Source of the DNA: Chromobotia macracanthus
Taxonomy: Eukaryota; Chordata; Actinopteri; Cypriniformes; Botiidae
DNA: 64,000 bases
Assembly: GCA_036877525.1 (NCBI GenBank)
Contig: JAZGTH010000073.1
Location: forward strand, 1,449,501-1,513,500
Direction: 5' to 3'
The notes under the pieces were generated by a model, which made no database searches, was not told the origin of the DNA, and saw only the letters and a list, made by a program, of their open reading frames with translations. The translations under genes were made by a program, and so were the position numbers. Shown here piece by piece: positions 23,799 to 36,500 of the stretch (the stretch's first letter is position 1; every line of letters begins with the position of its first letter).

Positions 23799-26700
23799 AT
23801 GTCCACGATGGTGTTCCCTCGTGATGAGAAACTAGAGAAGTTATCACAGGAGGAGATCATCTCCAACACCAAGCTGGTGATCCAGGGGCTGGAGGCGCTG
23901 AAGAACGAGCACAACTCCATCTTGCACAGTCTTTTGGAGACTATCAAGTGCCTGAAGAATGATGAGGCCAACCTGGTGCACGAGAAATCCAACCTGCTCA
24001 GAAAGTCTGTGGAGATGATTGAGCTGGGGTTGGGTGAGGCACAGGTGAGATGTGAGGGTCAGAGGTTGTGATATGTCTGATCTCACCGTAAAGCCAAAGA
24101 TAGAATAATGTTCCATAAGCAGACTGTCTGATGTCTTCAGGTGATGATGGCTCTGTCCAACCATCTTAATGCCGTGGAGTCAGAGAAGCAGAAGCTGCGT
24201 GCTCAGGTCAGGAGATTGTGCCAAGAGAACCAGTGGCTTCGAGACGAGCTGGCCAACACACAGCAGAAGCTTCAGAAGAGCGAGCAAAACGTGGCCCAGC
24301 TGGAGGAGGAAAAGAAACATCTGGAGTTCATGAACCAGCTGAAGAAATACGATGAAGATGTGTCACCTTCGGTATGTTTAGTCAGTTCAAAGCTCACGAC
24401 AGTGTGATGGAACTGTTATAAACCCAATATATTTACAGAGTAATGTAAAGTAACACCTTTAATTACACTGCGTTTTATTCTGTTGATACATTTGAAAAGG
24501 TTTTTAACCACATCGATCCAAATTTATAGAATTTAATTATAAACTTTATAGTGTTTAGGTTTATAGAAAAAATTAATCTGCTGTCAGAAATGATATGACA
24601 AACAAAGTAAATGACACTCACTGTGAGTGTTGCTGTGATTTAAACACTCTCTGTCTGCATTCAGGAGGAGAAGGACTGTGAAACACCTAAAGACACTCTG
24701 GATGATCTTTTCCCCAACGACGAGGAGGAACACACTCAAGGAAGTAGGAGAACATCACTGTTAAATGCTTACGTGACACTGCTCTGCTTCTGTCACATTA
24801 ACCCTGCTTCTGACCTTTGACCTCTGCAGTTCAGCAGCAGCACAACAGTGCAGCTGTGGCAGCTGCGCAACAAGGCGGGTATGAGATCCCAGCTCGCCTC
24901 AGGACGCTTCACAACCTGGTGATTCAGTATGCGTCTCAGGGCCGGTACGAGGTGGCTGTGCCGCTCTGTAAACAGGCTCTCGAAGACCTGGAAAAAACGT
25001 CCGGTCACGACCACCCGGATGTGGCCACCATGCTGAACATCCTGGCCCTGGTGTACAGGTGAGAGTCTGATTCTCACAGTACTGCTGTGATACAAAAACA
25101 GATGTGTTACCCATAGAAAAAACAGTATTATACAACTTCAACTGGCTTATTGTCAGACACAGGTATAATAAATAAATTATTTATTTACATTTACACATTT
25201 GACAGACGCTTTTATCCAAAGCAACATGGTTCCTTCAAGTTATACATTTTGTCAGTGCATGTGCCCCCTGGGAATCAAACCCACAACCTCTATCAACTGA
25301 TCTTCAGAAACACTTCAGATCTTCAGAAATTATTTATAATAATCATCACAATAATTTACCTGTTATCATCCTTGCTGACATTTCATGGAAACAATGTCTC
25401 TCTCTGTCTCTCTCCCCATGTCTGTGTGTCTGTGTGTGTCTGTGTGTGTCTGTGTGTGTCTGTGTGTGTCTGTGTGTGTCTGTGTGTGTCTGTGTGTGTC
25501 TGTGTGTGTCTGTGTGTGTCTGTGTGTGTCTGTGTGTCTGTGTGTCTCTGTGTGTCTCTGTGTGTGTCGTGTGTGTCTCTGTGTGTCTGACAGAGATCAG
25601 AATAAATACAAAGATGCTGCCCACCTGCTGAATGATGCTCTGTCCATCAGAGAAAAGACTCTCGGTAAAGATCATCCTGCTGTAAGTGATGGCTGATCTG
25701 AATTCACTTTTAATACACTCACAAACACACACATCAGTTCAGATCACACTCAATGAGCTGCTGTGCAGTACAGGATTATCACTCTGTTCAGATCAAATAT
25801 AATCAAAATAATCAACTTCAACACAACTCAATCTGTAAAACTTTCACCTTGGGAAAGAACTCCCAGCCTCCACCCGATCTGCTGAGACCATCACAACCTT
25901 CAAAAAACAACTCAAAACACACCTATTTCGCAGACACCTGTCTAAACCCCCATGCTCTTCTATTCTATCCTCAAAAAAAATTCCCTGTTTCTAGTCCATC
26001 TTTCTGTCTAGTAACAGAATACAATATCCACTTGTAAATGTAGCTTTGCAGGCTCGTTGGCACGTAAGACAAAATGTTCAGCGCTCTCGTCCTTTGTAAG
26101 TTGCTTTGGATAAAAGTGTCTGCTAAATGACTAAATGTAAATGTACAATGGGAGTCTTTCTTATGAAATGTTCATTTTAGCAGAAAACAGAATTTAAAAA
26201 ACTACTACTATTCTATTACACTTTATTGAATTATATATTATGATAACAGCTGTTTACAGTATTTTATTGACTTTGAATAATTGTTTTATGCAAGTACAGT
26301 GTTTTAAAGTATTTCAAGGGGTAAAATAACAGTGTAAATGTCCCTCACTTGATGTTTTAATGTAAAATGTCTTTTAAGGCATCATTTTGTTTGATAGATT
26401 TATTCTATAGATAGATAGACTCTTTAACGGTTTCAGGTTGCAGCCACACTGAATAATCTGGCAGTGCTGTATGGGAAGAGAGGGAAATACAAAGAGGCCG
26501 AGCCATTATGCAAACGAGCCCTGGAGATCCGAGAGAAGGTCAGCCTAAAACACCACACCTGTCTCTATGATGCTCATCTCCGCCACGCCCGTCTCTATGA
26601 TGCTCATCTCCACCTTGCCCATGTCTACCATGCCTGTCTCCATGATGCCCATGTCCACCACGCCCGTCTTCATGACTCCTGTCTCCACTACACCTGTCTC

Positions 26701-29700
26701 CATGACAACATGTCTTTTTAAACATCAGCAGATACAAACATCATGTTGAGCCTTTAATATTTGAATAACGTCTATGTGAAGAGCGGCAGCAGTGTAAAAT
26801 TACACAATGGTGTCTCTCTCTGTCTGACCCTCTAATTCTGTCTGTCTCTTTTTCCATCTGTTTCTGTCTCTCTGCCTCTCTGTCCATCTCTGTTCGTCTC
26901 TCTGACTGTCTGTCTGTCAGGTGTTGGGGAAGGATCATCCTGATGTAGCGAAGCAGCTGAATAATCTGGCACTGCTGTGTCAGAATCAGGGCAAATATGA
27001 AGAGGTGGAGTATTATTACTGCCGAGCTCTGGAGATCTACGAGTGTCGGCTTGGTCCAGATGACCCAAATGTGGCCAAAACAAAGAACAACCTAGTGAGT
27101 GGTTCAAACACTTAAAATATATTATACTGCAGATGATATGAAATGAAACTCTTTATTTGATAAGGTTCTGTATGTGCATTTTGTTTCTCATTATTAATAT
27201 ATGAGCAAAACTGCACATGCTTATCTTCAGATGACAGCAAGGGTTCTGTGGAGATGAAGCTCTCCTTTTTGGTATGTTGTGTGTTTAGCAGATCTGCAAA
27301 AGGTCCTGGAGAGAGAGAGTGTGAGTGTGAGTGTGAGTGAGTGAGTGTGAGTGAGTGAGTGAGTGTGAGTGAGTGAGTGTGTGAGTGAGTGAGTGTGAGT
27401 GAGTGAGTGTGAGTGAGTGAGTGTGAGTGAGTGAGTGTGAGGGTGAGTGAGGGTGAGTGAGTGAGTGTGAGGGTGAGGGTGAGGGTGAGTGTGAGGGTGA
27501 GTGTGAGTGAGTGAGGGTGAGTGAGTGAGGGTGAGTGAGGGAGGGTGAGTGAGTGAGGGTGAGTGAGGGAGGGAGTGAGTGTGAGGTGAGTGAGTGAGGG
27601 GAGTGAGGGAGTGAGTGTGAGGTGAGTGAGTGAGGGAGTGAGGGAGTGAGTGTGAGGTGAGTGAGTGAGGGAGTGAGTGTGAGGTGAGTGAGGGAGTGAG
27701 TGTGAGGTGAGTGAGGGAGTGAGTGTGAGGTGAGTGAGGGAGTGAGTGTGAGGTGAGTGAGGGAGTGAGGGAGTGAGTGTGAGGTGAGTGAGGGAGTGAC
27801 GAGTGAGTGTGAGGTGAGTGAGGGAGTGACGAGTGAGTGTGAGTGTGAGGGAGAGAGAGAAAGTGAGTGTGAGGGAGAGCGAGAAAGTGAGTGAGTGAGT
27901 GTTTAAATGAAGAAAAACACAGAACTGTGTTTGTCCTTGGATCTATTAAATTGTTGCCCACACTAACACACGTTTGTACAGCTATCTTTGTTTAGGACTT
28001 TGACACAATAAATCTTACAATCTCTAGCCCCTAAACCTAGCCATCACAACTAAGTGCCTAACCCTTACCCTAAACATAACCTTAAGCTAATTCTAACCTT
28101 AATCCTACAACCTGATCTTAACTCCCAAACAGCCCTGTGTTTGGGAGTATTGTCAGAAACTGAGGACCAGCCAAAACGTCTCGCTTTACTCTCTTTGTTC
28201 TCACTCTGATAATGTAATTGATCAAACTGGTCCTCAAAAAGATAGATGTACAAGGGCACATATGAACTGCTGTTCTCCAACTCATCTCTTCACAGGCATC
28301 CTGCTTCCTAAAACAAGGCAAATACAAAGAAGCGGAAATCCTGTATAAAGAGATTCTGACTCGTGCTCATGAGAAAGAGTTTGGATCAGTGGATGGTGAG
28401 ATCTTTATATGCACTTCAGTGAACTCCAGAAACACTCAGATATGATCCTGGCTGGAATTTCTCTGTATGATTTATTCTGAAAACAGAGTGATGAAGGTTT
28501 GATGGTGACCGAAATAGTCTTCTATTTCTGTGAGAAATAATCTTGAGAAAAAATTTCTTGAGAAACAAACATCTCATCTGCTCAGAGACCTTCAGAGAAA
28601 TCCAGACAGTAACAGCAGCTGTCTGATCTTCAGGGTTTAATGTGTTGTATTTTTCAGATTAAATGTGTTTTGAATATATGAGATGATTTAAAGACTGAAC
28701 AGCTCCATTGATTGAATTGATCCTGATGAGACATAAAAATGTTTATTTGAACCACAAATGATGTAACATCAGTCCTTCATTTCTTTTGACGTGTCTGATC
28801 ATTAGAGAGTGTTGAATGTTTTCAGGGGCATCATGGGTAATAATGTTACCTATGTTTCTGTTTACAGCTGAAAACAAACCCATCTGGATGCACGCTGAGG
28901 AGAGAGAGGAGATGAGTAAGGTGTGTGTGAAATGAAGAGCAGATCATGTGATCTGTTCACTGTCACCCATGTCGAGTCATGTGATCTGTGTGCTATCACT
29001 CATGTTCATGAGATCTGATTCTCTCTCCTTTGATATCCAGGGGAAACACAAAGACATGCCGTATGGAGAATATGGAGGCTGGTACAAAGCCTGCAAAGTC
29101 AGCAGGTAACACAAACAGTACTAATCCACAAACCTGCTCTCTGTTTATTGTTAAACATTAGAAAAACATTGCTGTAATGATTACAGACTGACATCACTGA
29201 ATTTTTGACAGTGAACCACTCCATCTGAGCAGACTGAACAGTGACTGGATGTTTAGTATGTGTAAACGCAGTATTTGCACAGTATTAATCAAGTGTTCTG
29301 ATCAGGGTTCGTTCTGATGTTTTAAACCGCATCAACACTCCCAGATGTGCTGTGCAGTTGTATCTTAATTTTTTACTTTTTTAAACTTTAACCCTAAATT
29401 TCTTGCGAATAAAATGGAAACAAGTTTAAAAGTAGCTGTTAGGAATGATGGCATTGTAATACCAGCATATTGATGCACAGAGTGTCACGACCTCATCAAA
29501 TCTGAATTTCTTTCATGCCAGCAAACACATGCTGTTTCTGTGTCCGCAGCCCCACTGTCAACACGACTCTGAGGAATCTGGGCGCTCTGTACCGTCGGCA
29601 GGGAAAGATGGAGGCAGCGGAGACACTGGAGGAGTGTGCCATGAGATCCCGGAAACAGGTGCAGCAGTTTCACTTACTGCAGGAAACGATTCCTTTAAAC

Positions 29701-30411
29701 TCTTCATTTCATGTTGCTTTCTCTCTTCTGCATTTCTGTGGATTCTAGACCAACTCAGTAAGTTGTTTTGAAGATCCACATTAGCAGAATCTCATTAGTG
29801 CTGCTCAGCTCATTTCATTAAGACCAGCAGATTTAAAAACCCATTACATGTGACTTGTCTTTCAGTTCATGTTCTGTTCTAGATATAAGCATTTAAAATG
29901 TAAATCTGTCCAGGAATATTCATGACTTGTCTTGCACCTTAGAGAACTTTTGTCCAATCAAATGCCCTGTGAAAGTCCCTCCCACCAAAGCCACCTGCCT
30001 TTGACTAGCAATAATCATGGATCAAACTTGCACTAAAGGCTTTTAGCTACACTGCAATATATTCCGCCCCAACTTCCTGTTTCAGCAGGAAATACATCAG
30101 TACAGCTGAAGCGTTAATTGTGTTCATCAGGTGATCATATGGGTATTTGTTTGCCTATGTGTCAGGGTCTGGACCCCACCCATCAGACACGTGTGGTGGA
30201 GATTCTAAGGGACGATGGGGCGCGCAGACGCAGTCGAGACAGTCTGGCCAGTGTAAAGTACGAGAGCGGATCTGAGGGGGCAGATGAAGTAAGTATGGCC
30301 ATAGAGTGGAGCGGGGTGAGTACATATCCACATCTCCACCAATCACTGCACAGCAGCCTCTCAGCAGGTGCCATAGCAACAGTGACATCATCACTGCTGA
30401 AAGAGTTTTAA
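23799..30411 (+). CDS. klc4: kinesin light chain 4 (12 coding exons; C-terminal tail exons not found)
   Basis: KLCs pair with kinesin-1 heavy chains and bind cargo through TPRs. Coding exons: 23799-24044, 24141-24371, 24665-24743, 24830-25058, 25594-25681, 26437-26538, 26921-27094, 28296-28395, 28868-28920, 29041-29105, 29550-29658 and 30166-30315 or beyond. All junctions are GT-AG and in phase, giving 542 aa. Residues 1-160 form the heptad coiled coil (LRAQVRRLCQENQWLRDEL); TPRs follow from about residue 200 (LRTLHNLVIQYASQGRYEVA, LNNLAVLYGKRGKYKEAEPL, LGALYRRQGK). EEREEMSK, CKVSSPTVNTTLRNLG and LEECAMRSRKQG fit KLC4 better than KLC1, as does the srf neighbour. The last exon matches the family to AIEWSG; a donor follows at 30316, but the expected SGSL/RRSSELLVRKL tail exons were not found downstream. 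Reading through ends at a stop at 30411. Confidence 0.92.
25175..25310 (+). repeat. SINE/LINE-tail repeat in klc4 intron 4
   Basis: Contains CAGACGCTTTTATCCAAAGC, the conserved teleost tail motif also at 4424, 44630, 45160 and 52080, followed by GGAATCAAACCCACAACC, another common dispersed-repeat phrase. Confidence 0.65.
25418..25590. repeat. 10-bp TGTGTGTCTG minisatellite
   Basis: Tandem 10-bp units run almost to the acceptor of the klc4 exon that starts at 25594. The repeat therefore forms the pyrimidine/TG-rich approach to that splice site. Confidence 0.9.
25754..26145 (+). mobile_element. 3' end of a LINE in klc4 intron 5
   Basis: Text equivalent to GAACTCCCAGCCTCCACC...CTTCAAAAAACAACTCAAAAC...CACCTATTTCGCAGACA corresponds to the C-terminal reverse transcriptase phrase 'LP..R....FKKQLKTHLFRRHL' of fish L2/CR1-type LINEs, with frameshifts. 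The copy ends in GTAAGTTGCTTTGGATAAAA and CTGCTAAATGACTAAATGTA, the reverse complement of the SINE-like tails elsewhere in the window. It is 5'-truncated and dead. Confidence 0.7.
26539..26705. repeat. about 30-bp minisatellite right after a klc4 exon donor
   Basis: Five or so diverged copies of a unit like TCTCTATGATGCTCATCTCC plus GCCACGCCCG follow directly on the donor at 26539. The histidine/alanine-rich frame is a read-through artefact. Confidence 0.75.
27313..27900. repeat. GTGAGTGAG-type minisatellite in klc4 intron 7
   Basis: Almost 600 bases of GTGAG/GAGTGAGG repeats with higher-order copies of GTGAGTGTGAGGTGAGTGAG. Many units contain GTGAGT, which matches the splice donor consensus, so the repeat presents dozens of pseudo-donors. 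The minus-strand serine/histidine/proline-rich frame is spurious. Confidence 0.9.
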
Positions 30412-32871
30412 GTAGTTGAATCACACTGTCCAGTTATCGGCTGTAATTTGACCTTTTGTTGATCAGTGATGTAAAACAATACAGTGCCATCAGTAATGAG
30501 TCATTGAATGTTAATCAGGTGATGGGTCTGTTGAATATGAGGCTGCTGTGTTGAATTTCTCTGGGAATTAAAGCTGATTGTGTGTCCTGGCATGTTAGTG
30601 CTAGTTTGATTAACTGTTCATGTAGCTGCTGGTCTTAAGGTTGTTTGTTTGTTTTATAACATGTTATTTTTAATTGTAGCTTGTGTTGTATTAATCAAAG
30701 TGTCTATGTTCTGTTCATCTGTTCTGACACTCCTCCTGGGTGTGTTTGTGGCTGTGTTCAGAACGTAGTGCTGAGTCTGAACACCAGCAGTGAGCATCAG
30801 GAGGTGTTGTGTGTTCAGATGACTGTGATGTCATTTTCTGCATGTGTTACTCATATAGATCATGTGTTGAGGTTGATGTTCAGAATTTGCTCACAGCTTT
30901 ATTGATGGAAATAACATCAAGCACTTAACATGAATGATGCTAAAACACTCGACTTTCGCCTGCTCCAGACTCTAAACTTAACATTAGCTGCTTTATAATG
31001 GGGATTTTGAAAGGTTTTGCATTATTTCTAAAGTTTACCGCCCAGTCTATAGTGAAGTGAAGATGTAAAGTGACTCTGGTGTGATTGTATTTTTCTGTGA
31101 TTTCTCGGGCTGTGTGTGTAAGACTGTGGATGTGAAGACCAATGTTAAACAGAATAAATTGCTCATGCATTCTTGTCTTCTGTGTGCACAGTGTTTGTGT
31201 CATACCCATCTGAGTGTATATTCAGTGTGTTTCTCTTGTCTGTGAGAGTGTGTTAAGCTGGTGTTCAGTACTGTGAGCATGTAGACATTGAGATGTGTGT
31301 ATGATGGGGGTGGTTGTAAACGGGAAGTTCTAGTGCTGCTGGGCTCTGATGTCATGTCCTCTGTCTGTTTGCATGTCTGACACATGATGTTTTGACATTT
31401 CCTGTGCATGAGATTTGTGTGTCATGTCGCAGTGGCCTGCATGACTCCCTGCGCTACTATAGCTGTCTGTTACTAACCAGCCACGTCGCTGCTACCATTG
31501 CCATGACAACCAATCAGATGAGTTTTTCCCTAAGAGTGGATCGTACTCTTCTCCATCATCCTTCATCACAAGCATGTCTGAGGAACATTCTGGAACAGTT
31601 TGGATGAGCGACATAAGTTAGATCAGAGAGAGAGAGAAATGAACACAAACTTTTATATATAAACATCTCTTGGCCTACAGGTACTGTCTTATTAAATGGC
31701 TTTTATCACCAGTGTTTGGTGTAATCTTGGCACTGCAGAAACATTAAAAACTGTTGATCAGAGGAGCGTCAGATAATTTCCAGCTGACGGTCTATATGAC
31801 CCTGTATGATCTGCTGAAATGAGGAAAATAACCACAGAACTGATGCAGTCAAGTATCACAGCAATCAATCAATGTAACAGGTAAATCTCTAAATGAACAA
31901 AGAAAACACAAGTAATTAAGATGGTGTCTGTAGATCTGTCACATCACTAACACCAGGGGAAAATAAGGTTATTATTTACCCATTACCGGGAAATATGAAC
32001 ATACAGACAAATACAGACAAAGAGTGTGAGAGAATCACACCCCAGCATATACAGGCAGACAGACTGTCAGACCACAAGTGTGTGCGCGAGATATCAACAC
32101 TTAACACTTTCTCTGTTTCCTTTCATCAGGCATAAAGCCATGGAGAATTCCACATCTCTCCTCTCAGACAGGAAGGAACAAATTGTTTGTTCATCTTCTT
32201 CCATTTCGGCTGTTTGGGATTTTCCTCTGACCCTTTCAGTTGTTGTCTCTTCTGCTTCTCACACTTTATGGTAGCTTCATGTTGAAATCTGATCTGAATT
32301 TGATGGTTTTTGCTGGTCTTCAGACATCTGTCTGTCTGTTCTGTTAGATGTTCTAAAAGTGTTTTAGTGGCTTCAAGTGCTTAAGACTATAAAATATTAT
32401 TAAAATATTTTTTATGTATTTTTTTCTTTTGTTTAATATGAGATATATGACATGTTCTTTTGGCTTGATGTGATGTATTTAAACACATTATCGTCAGATT
32501 TTTGATGACTTATTGTGCGATTCTTTACATTTATGTTTACAGTATTAGCTGTTAAGGCTTGTCATTGGTTTTGAAACAGTAGTTGAGGCTGATTAACCAA
32601 CAGATGGTTAATGTGTTAAAGTGACTTACAGTAAAAACTATGAACTGCAGAAGCAAATAGCTAATGGGAACAAAAGATTCAGATCTCAGTATTTCTAATG
32701 CTCTTAACGGGAAACTAACTAACCCTGCTGCCCCACAAATGAATAGTCCTTTATCATTTGACACAAAACCCAAACATTTCCACATTTCTTATGACTAATG
32801 CAACTCATGCATGCACACATTCTCTCTCATGTTCTGTCTCCCCCTCACACTCTTTTTCACACTCGGTCTTG

Positions 32872-32908
<37 letters not shown>

Positions 32909-34027
32909 ATTCGTTCTCTAACACACTTTTTGACACACACCACAGGTAAGCAGGTGTTCTGATGCACTATATAATGAGCAGGTGTTTATCATTTTATCTT
33001 GTGTGTTTCGTGTGATGCTGGTTATTTATTGAAGCTCTTTTAATTGTTTTACTATGAGCAATTGATACTATATTATAAAATGTTCACTATTACAAAAACA
33101 GATCTACAAATAAATGTATATGAAGTTAGTACTCTGCATTCTTATGCTTGTCAAATCAAATCAGCTCTGTGCATTCTGATGCTTGATAATCCCAATAAAG
33201 ATTTCATTTCTGAACTTTCTCCTATATTTACGTTTTTACATTAAAAAATTTGTTTGTCTCTTATGGTCATGGGCTTTGCTATTTTTGAAGATTGAAACTT
33301 AAAAATGTAAGAATAAATATTGTCTTATGGAGATAAATTTAATATTTATATTTATCTGATTAAATTACACATTTCACCTTGTTCTTAGGTTGACCAGCTC
33401 ACACCACCTGGTGGTGCACACATGCACCAGACAGAGTTCAGTACAGATCTGAAGGAGATTTAGTGCTTATCTATAAATCTATATCCTTGTCTTTCAGTGG
33501 CAGGATAACGGATAATCAAAGATGTTTTTTATATGCATCAGTTCTCATGCACTCGTCTGTGTGTGCGCGTGTGTGCGTGCCTGCGTGAACCCCACACAGC
33601 TCAGTGGGAATCTCCAGGGCCATAGACCACCAGACACACACACCAACACATATGCACACATACTAAAATTATAATAAATAAAACTCAACAAAACCAGGCA
33701 AACGATTATTTATTATTAAGATAACATAAGGATAAACTGAAATTTCTCTAGTCTTGTAGAACATATTTAATCTTTTCTGTTTTGTAATGACAAGATGGCT
33801 GATGACTATCAGGTGACTGGTACAATAATAAACCTTTATACTCACTATACTCATTCACACACACACTTCAGTGTAACAGTACTGTTGTATGAGACAGGCT
33901 GACAATGTGTTTTGAGTCAGCTAATGTTTCCTATGTTGCGACGTCAGTGTGTCATGTTTGTGTGACAGCAGCTGTGTTCTCCTGTGTTTGTCACCTGCAC
34001 AGCAAAGCAGAAAGTTGTCAAGACTAA
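30412..34027. other. klc4 3' flank / klc4-srf intergenic region
   Basis: I searched this stretch by eye for the missing klc4 tail exons and found none. An acceptor-like site at about 30762 opens a frame, but its translation does not resemble KLC. A CA microsatellite lies at 32873-32906. No other gene was recognised. Confidence 0.5.
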
Positions 34028-34706
34028 GATGACCAGACAGACACGGGTAACTGCTCCAGACAGACACGGGTAACTGCTCCAGACAGACACGGGTAATGCT
34101 CCAGACAGGCACGGGTAACTGCTCCAGACAGACACGGGTAACTGCTCCAGACAGACACGGGTAATGCTCCAGACAGACACGGGTAATGCTCCAGACAGAC
34201 ACGGGTAATGCTTCAGACAGACACGGGTAATGCTCCAGACAGACACGGGTAATGCTCCAGACAGACACGGGTAATGCTCCAGACAGACACGGGTAATGCT
34301 CCAGACAGACACGGGTAACTGCTCCAGACAGACACGGGTAACTGCTCCAGACAGACACGGGTAACTGCTCCAGACAGACACGGGTAACTGCTCCAGACAG
34401 ACACGGGTAATGCTCCAGACAGGCCGGGGGTAACTCCTCAAGTAACTGCTCCAGACAGACACGGGTAATGCTCCAGACAGGGTACACGGGTAATGCTCCA
34501 GACAGACACGGGTAACTGCTCCAGACAGACACGGGTAACTGCTCCAGACAGGCACGGGTAATGCTCCAGACAGGCACGGGTAATGCTCCAGACAGGCACG
34601 GGTAATGCTCCAGACAGGCACGGGTAATGCTCCAGACAGGCACGGGTAACTGCTCCAGACAGACACGGGTAATGCTCCAAACAGGCACGGGTAATGCTCC
34701 AGACGC
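34028..34706. repeat. 22/23-bp minisatellite, array A
   Basis: About 30 copies of a unit like ACGGGTAATGCTCCAGACAG plus AC (22 bp), or the 23-bp form with AACTGC. Variation also occurs at ACAC/GCAC. It ends in ...CTCCAGACGCACACAGG, as array B does. Open frames of 250-280 codons on the minus strand arise because neither unit contains a stop in any minus frame. Confidence 0.95.
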
Positions 34707-35196
34707 ACACAGGTATCTGGAATTGGTGATCTGATGTGATGATGCTGATGTTTTAGAGCAGTTGAAGGGTTAACAGTGTTTTCTAAAGTCACTTAAAGTC
34801 AGTTAGATACCAGTGACTAATATCTGTATTTGTCTGTGTGTGTTTTACACAGAGTTGTGTAAAAGTCTGTCTGAGAGGACAAAGACACACGCAGGCATGC
34901 TGTTTTCAGATCAGTGAGGGTCGTGTTTCCAGGTGTTTAATGTTGTTTTCTGTCTCTCTGCAGAGATTAGAGACATGGGTGTTGTTGTTGTTTATTAATG
35001 GCAGCGTGTCTGGACTGCATCCAGCATCTATTCATAGAATAATTGATGAGCAGACAGCGGAGGTCCCCGCCCCTTCTGTGACGTTTCATGTGAGCGCTCA
35101 CATTGTGCTCTTGTAACCAATGGCGTTGCGGGCCATTCCCCGCGAATCTATTGCTGGACGTCACTGTGACTTACCATATAAGGCGCTACAAGTGCA
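34707..35196 (+). promoter_or_regulatory. upstream copy of the srf proximal promoter block
   Basis: This roughly 490-base block recurs at +1794 (36501-36990) with no difference that I can see. It carries a GC box (CCCCGCCCC, 35065-35073), a CCAAT box (35117-35121) and a perfect CArG box (CCATATAAGG, 35174-35183). It stops abruptly at ACAAGTGCA, where minisatellite array B starts, and so lacks the downstream srf leader. It may act as a distal enhancer or promoter copy, or be an assembly duplication. Confidence 0.75.
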
Positions 35197-36500
35197 GGTA
35201 ACTGCTCCAGACAGACACGGGTAACTGCTCCAGACAGGCACGGGTAACTGCTCCAGACAGACACGGGTAACTGCTCCAGACAGACAGGGGTAACTGCTCC
35301 AGACAGACAGGGGTAACTGCTCCAGACAGACACGGGTAATGCTCCAGACAGACACGGGTAATGCTCCAGACAGACACGGGTAATGCTCCAGACAGACACG
35401 GGTAATGCTCCAGACAGACACGGGTAACTGCTCCAGACAGACACGGGTAACTGCTCCAGACAGACACGGGTAACTGCTCCAGACAGACACGGGTAACTGC
35501 TCCAGACAGACACGGGTAATGCTCCAGACATGCACGGGTAATGCTCCAGACAGGCACGGGTAATGCTCCAGACAGGCACGGGTAATGCTCCAGACAGGCA
35601 CGGGTAACTGCTCCAGACAGACACGGGTAATGCTCCAGACAGGCACGGGTAACTGCTCCAGACAGGCACGCAGGTAACTGCTCCAGACAGGCACGGGTAA
35701 CTGCTCCAGACAGGCACGGGTAACGCTCCAGACAGACACGGGTAACGCTCCAGACAGACACGGGTAACGCTCCAGACAGACACGGGTAACGCTCCAGACA
35801 GACACGGGTAACGCTCCAGACAGACACGGGTAACTGCTCCAGACAGACACGGGTAATGCTCCAGACAGACACGGGTAATGCTCCAGACAGACACGGGTAA
35901 TGCTCCAGACAGACACGGGTAACTGCTCCAGACAGACACGGGTAATGCTCCAGACAGACACGGGTAATGCTCCAGACAGACACGGGTAATGCTCCAGACA
36001 GGCACGGGTAACTGCTCCAGACAGGCACGGGTAACTGCTCCAGACAGACACGGGTAATGCTCCAGACAGACACGGGTAATGCTCCAGACAGACACGGGTA
36101 ACTGCTCCAGACAGGCACGGGTAACTGCTCCAGACAGGCACGGGTAACTGCTCCAGACAGGCACGGGTAACTGCTCCAGACAGGCACGGGTAACTGCTCC
36201 AGACAGACACGGGTAACTGCTCCAGACAGACACGGGTAATGCTCCAGACAGACACGGGTAATGCTCCAGACAGGCACGGGTAACTGCTCCAGACAGGCAC
36301 GGGTAATGCTCCAGACAGGCACGGGTAATGCTCCAGACAGGCACGGGTAATGCTCCGACACGGGTAACTGCTCCAGACAGGCACGGGTAATGCTCCAGAC
36401 AGGCACGGGTAACTGCTCCAGACAGACACGGTAATGCCCAGACAGACGGGTAATGCTCCAGACAGGCACGGTATGCTCCAAACGGTAATGCTCCAGACGC
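35197..36500. repeat. 22/23-bp minisatellite, array B
   Basis: The same unit as array A in nearly 60 copies. An additional variant with AACGCTCC is clustered at about 35720-35830, and degenerate copies occur at 36350-36485. It lies between the two srf promoter blocks. Minus-strand frames of up to 466 codons are repeat artefacts; their shared N-terminus comes from the duplicated flank. Confidence 0.95.

Noticed and set aside
27227..27961. Minus-strand 244-codon Ser/His/Pro/Leu-rich frame
   Set aside because: Translation of the GTGAG minisatellite inside a klc4 intron.
23799..30411. Assignment of the kinesin light chain to klc1
   Set aside because: The exon text EEMSK, CKVSSPTVNTTLRNLG and LEECAMRSRKQG, and the srf neighbour, fit klc4 better. 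klc1 remains a minor alternative until a tree is made.
30681..30905. Candidate extra klc4 exon after an acceptor-like site near 30762
   Set aside because: The phase would fit, but the translation does not resemble any KLC tail, and no matching downstream structure was seen.
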